Source of the DNA: an uncultured Clostridia bacterium
Lineage (GTDB): Bacteria; Bacillota; Clostridia; Oscillospirales; SIG627
Assembly: GCA_947589595.1 (NCBI GenBank)
Contig: CANQBV010000005.1
Coordinates: 23,890 to 87,889, forward strand
Direction: 5' to 3'
Length of the DNA stretch: 64,000 nt
In this document: one piece after another, positions 1 through 10,800 of the stretch
How the letters are laid out: each line of letters opens with the position of its first letter
How positions within the stretch are numbered: position 1 is the first letter of the stretch
Notes under the pieces: model-generated
What the model saw: only the letters and a program-made list of their open reading frames with translations
Database searches by the model: none
What the model was told of the DNA's origin: nothing
Position numbers and translations under genes: made by a program

Positions 1-75
1 TTGTTCCAAAATCATAAATGCGCCTCACTTCTTCAATACTTACTGTATTTTATGAAAGTAAGGCGCATTTGTTAC

Positions 76-2520
76 TTATTTTGCTTTCTGTAAATTGGCG
101 TAGGTTGCCATGAGCTTTTTTTCGCCTGCTTTGTCAAAGCGAATTTCATAGAGCGTATCCGAGCCATAGGACTTCGCCGAAAGAATGGTGCCGTCTCCGA
201 AAATTCTGTGTGTGACCCGCTCCCCGGGACGGAAAACTTCCGACTTCTTTGAAGTGGGCGGCGTCGCGGCGGCGGTAACCGACGAAGACCCTGCACGTTG
301 GAAACTGACGTCTTTTTGCCGAAATTGCGAAAAATTGCTGCCTTTTGCCTGAGAAAAGCGCGGCATTGCAAATTCCTGAAAGTCCGACTGACCGAAATAG
401 TACCCGTCGGAGAGGGAGCGTTCTTTTGATGCAATATATTCGGCGTCGACGTAAGCATCCGGCAATTCTTCTACAAAGCGGGAAACGCGGTTGGAGTTTG
501 TTTTTCCGAAAAGCAAACGTCTTTTGCAGAAGCTGATGTAGAGCTCTTCTTTGGCGCGCGTCATCGCAACGTAAAACAGCCGCCGTTCTTCTTCCAGATC
601 CGAAAGTCGCATAACGGACTGCGCCGAAGGAAATAGATTTTCCTCCACTCCCGGCAGAAATACAACAGGGAATTCCAGCCCTTTGGCGGCATGGATGGTC
701 ATCAATACCACCGCGTCGGATTCGCGGTCATAATTATCCACATCGCTCACCAGGGCGATCTCCTCCAAAAAGCCCTCCAAATTGGGCGCTTCGCTGCGTT
801 CTTCATAGAAACGGGCAGAAGAGATCAATTCATTAACATTTTTGCGGCGTTCTTCATTTTCATCCCCCAAAAGGGTATCCATATAACCGCTTTTGTCAAT
901 AACCTCATGTACGATCTCCGAGGGAAGGTGATCTTCAGCGTATTCACGCAAAGAAAGAATCAGCTTGGTAAAAGCAAGAAAGCTACTGCTGTTGCGGGAC
1001 AATTCGCGATAAGAGGTGCAGTCGCAAATAATTTCGAAAAAGCTTTTTCCCTGTGCTTCCGCTAAGTCGGTTGCTTTTTTGATCGCCGTTTCTCCGAGGC
1101 CTCGCTTCGGCACGTTGATGACGCGCAAAAGACAGGCAAGATTATCCGGACAGGCGATGGCGCGTAAATAGGCGATGATATCCTTCACTTCAGCGTGCTC
1201 GTAAAAGCGCATTCCCGCCAGCAAGCGGTGCGGCACGCCGGATTTCGTAAAAATTGTTTCCAGTGCGTTGGACTGTGCCCGGGTGCGGTAAAGCACTGCG
1301 AAATCCTTATAACGGTGTTTCCCGCGCATAACCGCTTCGGAAATATGCTCTGCAATATAAATCGCTTCTTTTTCCTGATCCTCTAAATTGCGCAACATCA
1401 CTTTTTGACCGTTCTCCTGCGCGCACCATAGCTTTTTACCTCTGCGGGTTTCGTTGTGAGCGATCACAGCGTTGGCAGCTTCAATAATATTTTTGGTAGA
1501 GCGATAGTTTTGTTCGAGAAAAACCACTTTTGTATCGGCAAAGTTCTGGTCAAAATTTAAAATGTTTTCCACCGCTGCCCCGCGAAATTTATAAATACTT
1601 TGGTCATCATCTCCAACCGCCATAATATTTCCATGTCCCTGCGCGATCAATTTCAAAAGCTGGTATTGAGCGCGGTTGGTATCTTGGTATTCATCTACCA
1701 AAAGGTAGCGGAATTTATGCTGGCACCACGTCAAGGGCTCGCTGTTGTCGCGCAGCAGTTTGACCGTTTCGGCGATCAGATCGTCAAAATCCATGGCGTT
1801 GGCGTCTAAAAGCGCCTCCTGATAGCTTTTGAAAATCTCCGCAACGACTTTTCCCTTACTGCTGTTCTGCACTTTACTCTCGTATTCTTTGGGAGAGAGA
1901 AGGGCGTTTTTGGCGTTGGAGATCTGGTTCATTACATATTTTGCGGTCAATTCCGGGGTGTCGATTTCCATTTCCTTCATTTTGGCGGCAATGATGCGTT
2001 TGCAATCTTCCTGGTCATAAATCAGGAAGTTGGAGCCATACTGCGTATAGGAGGCAAACTGCCGCAAAAGACGCACGCAAACAGAGTGAAAGGTACCCGC
2101 CCAAATTTCATCGGCTCGGTCGCCGAGCTGTTTGCGCAGTCTTTCCTTCATTTCGCCCGCTGCTTTGTTGGTAAAGGTAATGGCTAAAATATGGTAAGCG
2201 GGGCACGCATCATCGGCAAAAGATAAGAGGATCGGTTTTAAAATTTCACGGGTGCAAATTTCGGGATGATCGCAAAAATTTCGCAGAACGGCAATTTCTT
2301 CCGCGGAAGCGGAAATTTCTTTCTGAGAATAATAGGCGTTTCCAAATTCGATCAGATGAGAAATACGATTGACCAAAACCGTGGTCTTTCCGCTGCCGGC
2401 GCCGGCGATTACCAAAAGCGGTCCCTTTACGAGAAAAACCGCTTCCTTTTGCTTGTCATTTAAATTTTGATAATAGATCTGAAATAATTTTTGCTTGATC
2501 TGCCTTAAATCCTGCTTCAT
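76..2520 (-). CDS. pcrA: ATP-dependent DNA helicase UvrD/PcrA
   Basis: 814 aa; GAGSGKTTVLVNRI Walker A, VDEYQDTN, GDDDQSIYKFRGA, TIHAAKGLEFPVVFLPG, VAMTRAKEELYIS; PcrA-like C-terminus. Confidence 0.96.
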   Translation of the reverse strand: MKQDLRQIKQKLFQIYYQNLNDKQKEAVFLVKGPLLVIAGAGSGKTTVLVNRISHLIEFGNAYYSQKEISASAEEIAVLRNFCDHPEICTREILKPILLSFADDACPAYHILAITFTNKAAGEMKERLRKQLGDRADEIWAGTFHSVCVRLLRQFASYTQYGSNFLIYDQEDCKRIIAAKMKEMEIDTPELTAKYVMNQISNAKNALLSPKEYESKVQNSSKGKVVAEIFKSYQEALLDANAMDFDDLIAETVKLLRDNSEPLTWCQHKFRYLLVDEYQDTNRAQYQLLKLIAQGHGNIMAVGDDDQSIYKFRGAAVENILNFDQNFADTKVVFLEQNYRSTKNIIEAANAVIAHNETRRGKKLWCAQENGQKVMLRNLEDQEKEAIYIAEHISEAVMRGKHRYKDFAVLYRTRAQSNALETIFTKSGVPHRLLAGMRFYEHAEVKDIIAYLRAIACPDNLACLLRVINVPKRGLGETAIKKATDLAEAQGKSFFEIICDCTSYRELSRNSSSFLAFTKLILSLREYAEDHLPSEIVHEVIDKSGYMDTLLGDENEERRKNVNELISSARFYEERSEAPNLEGFLEEIALVSDVDNYDRESDAVVLMTIHAAKGLEFPVVFLPGVEENLFPSAQSVMRLSDLEEERRLFYVAMTRAKEELYISFCKRRLLFGKTNSNRVSRFVEELPDAYVDAEYIASKERSLSDGYYFGQSDFQEFAMPRFSQAKGSNFSQFRQKDVSFQRAGSSSVTAAATPPTSKKSEVFRPGERVTHRIFGDGTILSAKSYGSDTLYEIRFDKAGEKKLMATYANLQKAK

Positions 2521-2623
2521 GCGTTCTCCGAGTTGTATTCTGTATTTCTAAGTACTATTTTATCGTATTTGGACCCGTTTGTAAATCTAATTTAAAAATT
2601 TTAAAAAAATCATTCAATTACTA

Positions 2624-2652
2624 TTGACAGTCAATCGAACTTATGATATAAT
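2624..2652 (+). promoter_or_regulatory. sigma-A-type promoter upstream of the DUF1836 gene
   Basis: TTGACA (2624-2629), 17-bp spacer, TATAAT (2647-2652), followed by a GGAGG-like RBS before ATG 2681. Confidence 0.8.
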
Positions 2653-2680
2653 CATTTGACGAAGAGAAAGGAGGGATTAC

Positions 2681-3268
2681 ATGACAGGAAAATTCGTACC
2701 GGGAACCGTAATTTGCGATTCGGGAGAAAAAGGAATGTTTTCGGTTTTTCGCCCCATGATTCTGGCGACCGGCGGGCTGACGCTGGGGCAGGTATGCGCG
2801 ATCACCGGACTGGAGGCTTCCACGGTTCAAAATTGGATCAAGCGCGGCTTTGTTGCGCATCCGGTGCAGAAGAAATACTACGGCAGGCAGCTGGCGCGTA
2901 TTTTATTGATCTCGGCATTACGCGATTCCATGAAGATCGAATCCATCGGGGAGCTGATGGCCATGGTAAACGGCAGCGCCGATGATGAAAGCGATGATAT
3001 TATTTCCGAAGAAAAGCTATACGATCATCTCTGCGAAATAATCGGAAATATTGCCGATCAGATTCCGGCAATCGGGGAAATTCCGGGCATCGTACAGAAG
3101 GCCATTTGTGATTTTGATCCTCCGGATCCTTCTTCAAAAGAACGGCTGCAAAACGCTTTGACCGTTATGGTTTACGCCTATTCGGCGGGTAGGCTGATTC
3201 AAGCCGCCGATCAAGATTTCCAAAAAATGAAATTCAAATTTCATTCTGAAAAGGAGAAGAAACAATGA
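2681..3268 (+). CDS. DUF1836 domain-containing protein (MerR-like N-terminal helix-turn-helix)
   Basis: 195 aa; 'LTLGQVCAITGLEASTVQNWIKRGFVAHPVQKKYYGRQLARILLISALRDSMKI' matches the DUF1836 pattern as recalled. Confidence 0.8.
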   Translation: MTGKFVPGTVICDSGEKGMFSVFRPMILATGGLTLGQVCAITGLEASTVQNWIKRGFVAHPVQKKYYGRQLARILLISALRDSMKIESIGELMAMVNGSADDESDDIISEEKLYDHLCEIIGNIADQIPAIGEIPGIVQKAICDFDPPDPSSKERLQNALTVMVYAYSAGRLIQAADQDFQKMKFKFHSEKEKKQ

Positions 3269-4071
3269 CAACAAAAAAAATCATCAACTTCAATCTCAAA
3301 AAAATTCTGATTCCCTTGGCGATTATTCTGCTAGTGCTTGTGGTGGCGCTGAATAGCTTCACCGTAGTCGAAGCCGGTCACACCGGTGTTGTGGTCACGC
3401 TCGGCAGAGTTCAGGATACGGTTCTGCAGGAAGGAATCCACGCAAAAATTCCGTTTGTTCAGCAGGTTGTAAAAATCGACAACCGTATCCGCAAATTGGA
3501 AGTTTCCACCGAAGCTTTCTCTAAGGACTTACAGAGCGTGCAGACGGTACTGGCGATCAACTATCGCGTTGATACTGCTAAAAGCTACAGCATTTACAAA
3601 AACATCGGCGCCGATTATGAATCTGTATTGGTAACGCCCGCGGTAAACGAGGTTCTCAAAGCCATTACTTCCGCTTACACGGCAGAAGAAAGCGTTACCA
3701 ACCGTACTCTGATCTCCGAAGGACTTGTCAGCGGTTTGAACGAAAAGCTGAATGCGATCGGTCTTTATATTACCGACGTCAATATTATTGACTTCGATTT
3801 CTCGGAAGCATTTATCAATGCAATTGAGGAAAAGCAGATCGCTCAGCAGCAGCTTTTGAAGGCCGAAACCGAAAAGCAAACCGCTATTACCAATGCGGAA
3901 GCCGAAGCAGAAGCCATTCGGATCCGGGCGGAAGCCGAGGCGGAAGCCAACGAGTTGATCAATTCTTCCTTGAGCGAACAGATCATCGAAAATAAAAAGA
4001 TTGAAAAATGGGACGGCGTTCTTCCTCAAGTCACCGGTAACTCCGGTACCTTTGTTGAAATCACCGAATAA
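3265..4071 (+). CDS. SPFH/prohibitin family membrane protein
   Basis: 268 aa; one N-terminal TM, 'VEAGHTGVVVTLGRVQDTVLQEGIHAKIPFVQQVVKID', Ala/Glu-rich coiled coil. Confidence 0.9.
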   Translation: MTTKKIINFNLKKILIPLAIILLVLVVALNSFTVVEAGHTGVVVTLGRVQDTVLQEGIHAKIPFVQQVVKIDNRIRKLEVSTEAFSKDLQSVQTVLAINYRVDTAKSYSIYKNIGADYESVLVTPAVNEVLKAITSAYTAEESVTNRTLISEGLVSGLNEKLNAIGLYITDVNIIDFDFSEAFINAIEEKQIAQQQLLKAETEKQTAITNAEAEAEAIRIRAEAEAEANELINSSLSEQIIENKKIEKWDGVLPQVTGNSGTFVEITE

Positions 4072-4082
4072 ATTTACCGTAC

Positions 4083-4117
4083 AAAAAGGAGATGTTTCCT
4101 CGGAAACATCTCCTTTT
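4083..4117. terminator. Bidirectional intrinsic terminator
   Basis: AAAAGGAGATGTTTCC-tc-GGAAACATCTCCTTTT between convergent genes. Confidence 0.85.
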
Positions 4118-4120
4118 CAT

Positions 4121-5080
4121 TTACGGGTTGCATTTCCCGCAGGGAGAATAGCCGTCTGCAATGAGTTCATCGCGGGATTTGGTGGAGGTCAACTTATTGT
4201 TTGCCGTTATTTTTTCCGCATCGGGGCAGGAGGAAGCGTGAAATTTATGGGAATGGGTATTCAGAATATAGAGAACAGTTTCACTGCCCAGTTCCTTTTC
4301 GCTGCCGTTTTCCGGAATATTTGCGGCGTCTTCCCGACTGTCGCCGGTCGCATAATCGATCCAAACACCCGGCTGATTGTTGTAGGCGTAAATACAAAAA
4401 CAAATTCCTTCGCCCCGATCCTCCACGGAATAACCTTCCATCAGCACGCCGCTTGCCACCAGGTTCTCTTCAATAAAGATGGGTGTAACACGGTAGAGGA
4501 CGTGGTTTTCGGTTTCCTTTACGTAGTCTGCCACCATGTTTTCAAAGGGAAGCATTCCTTCTATGTTCAAATAGCGCGTGCCGGTGATCAGATTCGAGCG
4601 GTTGGCGTTTTCGCCGGACAATTGAAAGCCGATTAAGTGGCAGCGGTTATATAAATATTTCCCGTCTACAAAATCGTACTTTACCGTCTGCCATCCGGTG
4701 GGCTTTACCTGCCCGATATCGCCGCGCTCCTCAGTGGGCATCAGATCTGTACCGATGCAGGCAACGGTAACGCCGCAGCGGCCGAGTGCGTCTAATTCCG
4801 AATAATATTCATAAGAATCGGTGGTCAGGTCTTTTTCCGTGAAATACGGAACGTTGCCATTGATCACCGTATAGGCGCTGTTGCTGAAAGAAGGAACCTG
4901 GTTTGGGTCAAAGCCGGCGTCGTCCCCGAAAGTGGGCAGAGCCACCGAAGACGTCTCTGTTTGCGATACAGTTTCTGCGGTTGGGGAAACGGCCGGCTTG
5001 CGCAAAAGAGGAATCAAAATCAGCCCGATCAGCACAAGAACCGCAAGGATAAGAAAGATCTTTTGCTGTTGTTTTTTCAT
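4121..5080 (-). CDS. DNA/RNA non-specific endonuclease (EndA/NUC-like), membrane anchored, with C-terminal Cys/His segment
   Basis: 319 aa; N-terminal TM; 'YLYNRCHLIGFQLSGENANRSNLITGTRYLNIEGMLPFEN'; C-term 'SHKFHASSCPDAEK...GYSPCGKCNP'. Confidence 0.88.
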   Translation of the reverse strand: MKKQQQKIFLILAVLVLIGLILIPLLRKPAVSPTAETVSQTETSSVALPTFGDDAGFDPNQVPSFSNSAYTVINGNVPYFTEKDLTTDSYEYYSELDALGRCGVTVACIGTDLMPTEERGDIGQVKPTGWQTVKYDFVDGKYLYNRCHLIGFQLSGENANRSNLITGTRYLNIEGMLPFENMVADYVKETENHVLYRVTPIFIEENLVASGVLMEGYSVEDRGEGICFCIYAYNNQPGVWIDYATGDSREDAANIPENGSEKELGSETVLYILNTHSHKFHASSCPDAEKITANNKLTSTKSRDELIADGYSPCGKCNP

Positions 5081-5493
5081 TTAGACCATACCTCCTTTGT
5101 AATCTGCGGGTGAGAAGATCCTTCGAAATCTTTTTTTTCCTGCAGACAAAAACCAAGGGCTGAAAGATTCAGATCAAAAAACAAATCGCCGGGGTAATGA
5201 CGATTCCAGCGGTAAAGAATGATTTTCTCCATTCTCTTACTATGCTCCGGCGTGATTTTCAAATCTTCCAGAAAGCAGAATTCATTTGTCCCGGCCTGCA
5301 AAAGCGCATTTTCATGGATCCTGAGAGAAGGGAAGCTCTCTTTTGGAAACAGCGATTCGGAAAACGGGCGAATCCAGAGTACGCTGTTTCCGACGGCACT
5401 GCAAATATCTTCCACCAAAACACGGTCGCGGCTTTGACGGCGATGGTTAAAGAGCATGCCGCCGCAGTCGTCGAGACAAAGAATTGCGATCAT
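5077..5493 (-). CDS. Hypothetical protein, 4-bp overlap with the downstream nuclease gene
   Basis: Likely start MIAILCLDDCGGMLFNHRRQSRDR inside ORF 5077..5532; ATGA overlap at 5077-5080 suggests translational coupling. Confidence 0.65.
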   Translation of the reverse strand: MIAILCLDDCGGMLFNHRRQSRDRVLVEDICSAVGNSVLWIRPFSESLFPKESFPSLRIHENALLQAGTNEFCFLEDLKITPEHSKRMEKIILYRWNRHYPGDLFFDLNLSALGFCLQEKKDFEGSSHPQITKEVWSK

Positions 5494-5672
5494 AGTAAAA
5501 CTTCCTTTTGTTTGATAAAGGTATTGTAACATATTCTTTTGGCGTTTTCAAGAATAAGAACCAAACAAGCAAAGCGGGGAAAAAGGTCTTGAAAATTTTC
5601 ATCTGCTATGTTACAATATCTGTAACAGCCGCCGCTCCCTTTACAGAAATCAGTTTTCGGAAAGAGGATTTT

Positions 5673-6038
5673 ATGAAAATTCAAGAATCCGGCGAAATGT
5701 ATTTAGAAACAATTCTGGTGCTCTCCCGCGAAAAAGCAAACGTGCGCGCGATCGATATTGCGCTGCATAAAGGCTATTCCAAGCCAAGCGTCAGCCGCGC
5801 GATGAAGCTTTTAAAGGACGCGAACTATATCGAAATCAATGAAGAAGGGCATATAAAACTTACACCCGAAGGAAGAAAAATCGCAGAGACGATTTATGAA
5901 CGCCACGTTACCCTGACAAATTATTTTGTGCAGCTCGGCGTGCCCAAAGAAATTGCTTCGGAGGATGCCTGCAAGATCGAACACGTAATCAGCGAAACCA
6001 CATTTGAATCACTGAAAAAGCAAATGACAAACGAATAG
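5673..6038 (+). CDS. DtxR/MntR-family metal-dependent transcriptional regulator
   Basis: ATG at 5673: 'MKIQESGEMYLETILVLSREKANVRAIDIALHKGYSKPSVSRAMKLLKDANYIEINEEGHIKLTPEGRKIAETIYERH'. Confidence 0.88.
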   Translation: MKIQESGEMYLETILVLSREKANVRAIDIALHKGYSKPSVSRAMKLLKDANYIEINEEGHIKLTPEGRKIAETIYERHVTLTNYFVQLGVPKEIASEDACKIEHVISETTFESLKKQMTNE

Positions 6039-6040
6039 AT

Positions 6041-6072
6041 AAAAAGCGATCCGAAGATGCGGATCGCTTTTT
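6041..6072. terminator. Bidirectional intrinsic terminator
   Basis: AAAAAGCGATCCG-aagatg-CGGATCGCTTTTT. Confidence 0.85.
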
Positions 6073-6078
6073 ATCTGA

Positions 6079-7602
6079 TCACTTTCCGTCGTATTTTGAG
6101 AAAGCCTCGCTCATGTAGTTTTTCTTCTTGAACATATCGATCATGGCAAAGTAGCGCTCGTGGCTTCTCCAGCCCTGGTCGATCGAGCCGGTTCCTTCTG
6201 TAATAATCGTAGCTTCCGGGTAGGTCGTTCTTAAAAGAGCGCGGTTTTCCGCCGACACCGACGTATGCTCGAGCCAAAGCCGTTCGAGCAGAGGAAGATC
6301 CAATATCGGTGTGATATCAGACAACCGATAATTATAGCTGATATTGAGATCCACCAGTTCCCGGCACTTTGCAAGAGGCGTCAGATCGGTAACCTGGTTC
6401 ACAAAAATTTCAAAATAGTGCAGATGCGGTAAATTTGCAAGCGGGCCGAGATCGCTGACCCTGTTATCAGCCAAAATGAGAATTCTTAAATCCTTCAGAT
6501 ATTCGCCGATCACCGAGATATCGGTGATCGCCTGATGCCCTAAATCAAGCGCCTGCAGATCTGTGCAGTACTTGAGCGCCTGAATGTCCTTGGTGGTCAA
6601 TCGTGTATACTCATACGTATAAATCATAACGGAAAAGGCTACGGCGTCTGTTCTCAGCGACCATTCTCCCAAATGGATGCGCCATACAAATTTGGTTTCG
6701 GGGTAGGCGTCACGAAGCGTTTCCATTTGTTCATCGGAAAGTCCGCTGTCGCACAATTCAAGCTGCGTCAACTGATAGAAAAGCGCAATGGAATCGAAAA
6801 ACCGATCGAAATCTCTGATTTTTTTGGAATTCAGGTCAATCTTAGTGGCGTCCGTGCTGAAAACAGTATCGCCGAGGGTGATTTCCGCTCGAAAATGTAC
6901 TTCCGGAAAAGCTTTTTGCAGCTCAATAAGCTCTTCGTACTTGATCCCGGTGCCGCTGAGATCTACCAGCTCCAGCTTGGTAAACGGCTTCAGCGCCTTC
7001 GCCAGATCATCACGGACAGGGTTGCCTGAAAGATTGATTTCGGTAACGTCATCACGGAAATCTTTTCCTTCGAGAAGATAACTGATAACCGCTGAAAATT
7101 CCACCAGCGGCAAATCATTTTGCAGTTGAATAAAGGCGTCTTCTTTTATTGCGTCGTTACCGAAGCTTACTTTCTTTAAATTCCGAAAAGCGGCAAGCTC
7201 ATTTTTCAAAAGTGCAAAATCATAGTCTGAGGCGCCTTCCAGATTGATTTCTTCCGCGTCTGCCGGGATCGAAAGTCCTGCAACTGATTTGTAGGGAACA
7301 TATTCAAAAGTGATCTTCGGGAATTCCCGGGAAAGCGCGTCCATTTCTTCTTCAAACATATGAAAGCTGCCAAGATTTACTCTTTTAAGGCTTTTCAGCT
7401 TTTTCAGGTTTTCCGAAAGATCGGCAATGCTGGGAATTTCTTCGCCGGAAAAAGTAATTTCCTCGGCATTTGCCCAGATCTTTTGCCCCAAAACATCAAT
7501 TTTTCTGGCATTGTAAAAAAGAAACGATCCGATCAACAAAACCACCAGGACTACAGAAACAATTGAAATGATAGTCGTCCTCTTTTTCATACTTACACTC
7601 AC
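6079..7602 (-). CDS. Membrane-anchored leucine-rich-repeat protein with four ~68-aa N-terminal repeats
   Basis: 507 aa; N-terminal TM; long repeats with 'xAxEIxL...FPxxxF' periodicity, then 'LQALDLGHQAITDISVIGEYLKDLRILILADNRVSDLGPLANLPHL' LRRs. Start could also be ATG 7590. Confidence 0.8.
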   Translation of the reverse strand: MSVSMKKRTTIISIVSVVLVVLLIGSFLFYNARKIDVLGQKIWANAEEITFSGEEIPSIADLSENLKKLKSLKRVNLGSFHMFEEEMDALSREFPKITFEYVPYKSVAGLSIPADAEEINLEGASDYDFALLKNELAAFRNLKKVSFGNDAIKEDAFIQLQNDLPLVEFSAVISYLLEGKDFRDDVTEINLSGNPVRDDLAKALKPFTKLELVDLSGTGIKYEELIELQKAFPEVHFRAEITLGDTVFSTDATKIDLNSKKIRDFDRFFDSIALFYQLTQLELCDSGLSDEQMETLRDAYPETKFVWRIHLGEWSLRTDAVAFSVMIYTYEYTRLTTKDIQALKYCTDLQALDLGHQAITDISVIGEYLKDLRILILADNRVSDLGPLANLPHLHYFEIFVNQVTDLTPLAKCRELVDLNISYNYRLSDITPILDLPLLERLWLEHTSVSAENRALLRTTYPEATIITEGTGSIDQGWRSHERYFAMIDMFKKKNYMSEAFSKYDGK

Positions 7603-7752
7603 AGATTTTTAATATTTCCCTGATTCTAGCATATTTACAACCTAATATCAATATAAATTTGTCTTTTATGATTGTAAATTTACTTTGAATATTGAAAACC
7701 TACACCCCATAAGCTCTTTTTTTCAAAATTGATCGACAATAATCAAAATTTA

Positions 7753-7782
7753 TTGACAGTACACTTTTATTTATGATAAAAT
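7753..7782 (+). promoter_or_regulatory. Probable sigma-A promoter for the 1394-aa ORF
   Basis: TTGACA (7753-7758) and TAAAAT (7777-7782), 18-bp spacer. Confidence 0.65.
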
Positions 7783-7820
7783 GAATTGATTATTACGCGA
7801 AGGAATAAGATAGGGAAAAC

Positions 7821-10800
7821 ATGATAAAGGCATCCTTTTTTCACAAAAAAGTATATTCCTTTGGCATCTACCACGCAGGGTATTCTCTTTTTGATTCCAT
7901 TCTCCTGCAAAATCTGGAAGATGCTCCTTTGTCATACCTGAAAATATCTGTAAAAACGATTCCGAATGTAATTTTGCACGCCGAATGTGAGATTCCCTTT
8001 TTAGCTCCGGAGGGGTTCTCGGTGATTTCAGGAGATTTTATTCAGCCGGCTCCGGAAAAACTTGTCTCTTTGCGCGAAATAACAATGGTTCGGGTTTTAC
8101 TTTCTGTTTCGGATCAAGAGGGGCAAACTCTATATTCTTCCGAAAGCAGCCTGACGCTTTTGCCATACGATCATTTTGCCGGCTACCTGACCTACGCAGA
8201 ATCTCTTGCATTCTTTGTAACGCCGAATCAGCCAGAGGTGCAGGAAATTTCCGCAACGCTGAAAGGACTGAACACAAATAACGCTGTGCACACCCTTTAC
8301 AACGGAATCAAAGAAAAAAAGCTTACCTATGCGGCTGAGAACTATTTTGATTCCGCACCCTGCAGGCTGCGCCTGCCGGAGCTTATTTTGCAGCGCCGCG
8401 GCGGAAATGCGCTGGAGCTTTGCGTGCTTTTTTCCTCTGTCATGGAAGCGCTGGGCAAAAGCTGCGTTCTGATCAGCACCCCTAAGGGAAAGAGCTTTGT
8501 CGGGATAGAAACCGAATCCCACCAAAATCCTATGGTAACGGTGATGACGAAGCAAAGAAAAAATCTTGATGGCTATTTGTTTTTAGACGGCAGCTATTTG
8601 GCATACGGAAGCGAGCTTTCTTATGATAACGCGATCTATCGCTCCAAGCATTTTCTGGAAATGACTGACGAAAAGCTTATCATGGTCGATCTTGCCGCTG
8701 CACGCAAAATGCACCTAATTCCTCTGCCAAACCGTGTTTGGGAAGAAAGCGGAAGCGTTCTTTCCGCGGCAAGAGAAGGGGAGTCGAGCGGTAATTTTTC
8801 CGAGTATCTTGCCCTGATGCAGCGCTATTCCTCAGATTCCAGAATTACTTCGGTACTGACAGGGAAAAAGCTATATATCACCACCGCCAAAAATGCGCCC
8901 CTTTTTGATGCGGATTTAGACGTCAATCAGAATAAGCTGCTGAATAAAATTTTAAATTCCGATTTTACCCTGATCCGCGCACAGCACGGTACCGGTGCGA
9001 CAACTTTGTTTTCCCACGCTGCGTTTTATGCGCTGAAATCCAAAAAGAACGTTCTTTACATTCCTGACGAAGGCTATAACTCTGCTGATTTTGCCAATAC
9101 CTGCGCCTCTTTCTTTGATCCGGCGTTTGTGCTGGATCTGACGAGCCGTTCTTATTCCTCTGTTCGTAATGTAAAAGAAGAAGAGTTTAACGGCATTTTT
9201 GAGGAACACCAGAATATTTTTGATGAAAAAGACGCCATCCGCACCTCTTTTGAAGAAATGGATCGCTACTACGCTGCTCTGGAAGGAAGCAAAGGGATTA
9301 CCTCTTCCTTTTTGGCAGCTTCCGATCGTTATCATCAGTTCCGGGACGCCAGTGCCTCGCTCGTGTTTTCACCCGAGCAGATCGGACTTTTGAATGAGAA
9401 GATGGCGCAACAGTGGTTTGCAACGCTTTCCGAAGCGCTGAAATGCGCAGAAGAAGCGGGCGGCGTTTTTGAAAATCCGCTGGAATTTATCCGTCAAAAA
9501 GATTTTTCTTACGAATTGAAATCCAAATTGATCTCGCAGCTGGAAAACCTCCTGCACAGCGTGGAACTGATTATCGATCTCCGTGACCGTGTTTTGTCGC
9601 GGCTCGCTTCTCCGATCAAGCTGAATTCGGTTGCAAGGCTGCAAGCATTTTGTGACTTGACAAAGATTTTCCTGGAATTTGAGAGCATACCGACCGCCTT
9701 TTTTGAGAATCAGCCGGAAATTGAAGAAAATTTTCAAAAATTGACCAAGTTGATCCAGGCAAAAATCGAAAACGAGCAAATCGAAGAAATCATTTCCATC
9801 AGCTTTGAACCCACGATTTTCGAACTTCCCGCCGAGGAAAACCACTCCCGCTGGAAAGAGCTTTCCGGCGATAAATCGCTGAAAGGAATGTCTCAGAGAT
9901 ATTCGCTTCAAAAAAATATCAAACGCTATTTACGGCCGAACTGCGATGTGAAAAATATCGAATACGTTCTTTCCCGTTTAGCGGCATATCAACGCAATTT
10001 AGTGCTGATAGAAGAAACGACCCCCCTCGCCCTTCACTTGACCGACGTGGACGTAAGCGTCGGGGAAGAGGAGAGGGAGCATTTAAAAGAAATCGCCGAT
10101 CTGTGCTATCAGGGTTACGTCATCTTTGCCGCGAATTTCCCCAATGAAAATATCGGCATACTCATAAGCGACATTGCCTCTTACCTCAAGGATGAAGATT
10201 TTGTTTCTTCCTGCCGTGAATTGCGAAATCGGTATGAAGATTTTATTTCGAATAAGCAGTCCTTTGAATGGACGGCTCTGAACGATCTGGATCGGTATTC
10301 TTCTCGTTTCATGACCGAAAGCGACGACTATTTTTCCTGCCTTTATGCGGAATTAACCAAAATATTCGCCGCGATGAATCGCTTAAATTCTTGGTGCGCC
10401 TGGCTTTTCCAGCGAGACGCGTGCCTCCATATCGGTCTGAAAAACGTAGTGCTGGCGTTGGAAACCGGCAGTATTTTACCGCAAGATATGAAAAAAGCCT
10501 TTTTGCGGGCGTTTTTCAAAGGCATTTGCGAATATAATTTCATTTCTCATCCGGAATTGGTGCCGGGTAAATTTGACTTTGAAGAGAAAAAAGAGATAAT
10601 TCGTCAGGCAAAAGGAAGGCTTTTGGCGTTTCAAAAAGCGGAACTGGATTCCATGCTTTCCATTGAAAAGCTGAACGCACGCAATGAATTGCCCCAAAAC
10701 CGAGATCTGCAGGATCTGATAGAAAATGATCCGCAAAGTTTCTGTGCGATTTACCCTTGTGTGATTGCCGATATGAAAACCGCCAAGGAATTGTTTGCGG

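Noticed and set aside
4001-4636. 211-aa plus-strand ORF overlapping the SPFH 3' end and antisense to the nuclease
   Set aside because: Crosses a terminator and lies antisense to a well-supported CDS.
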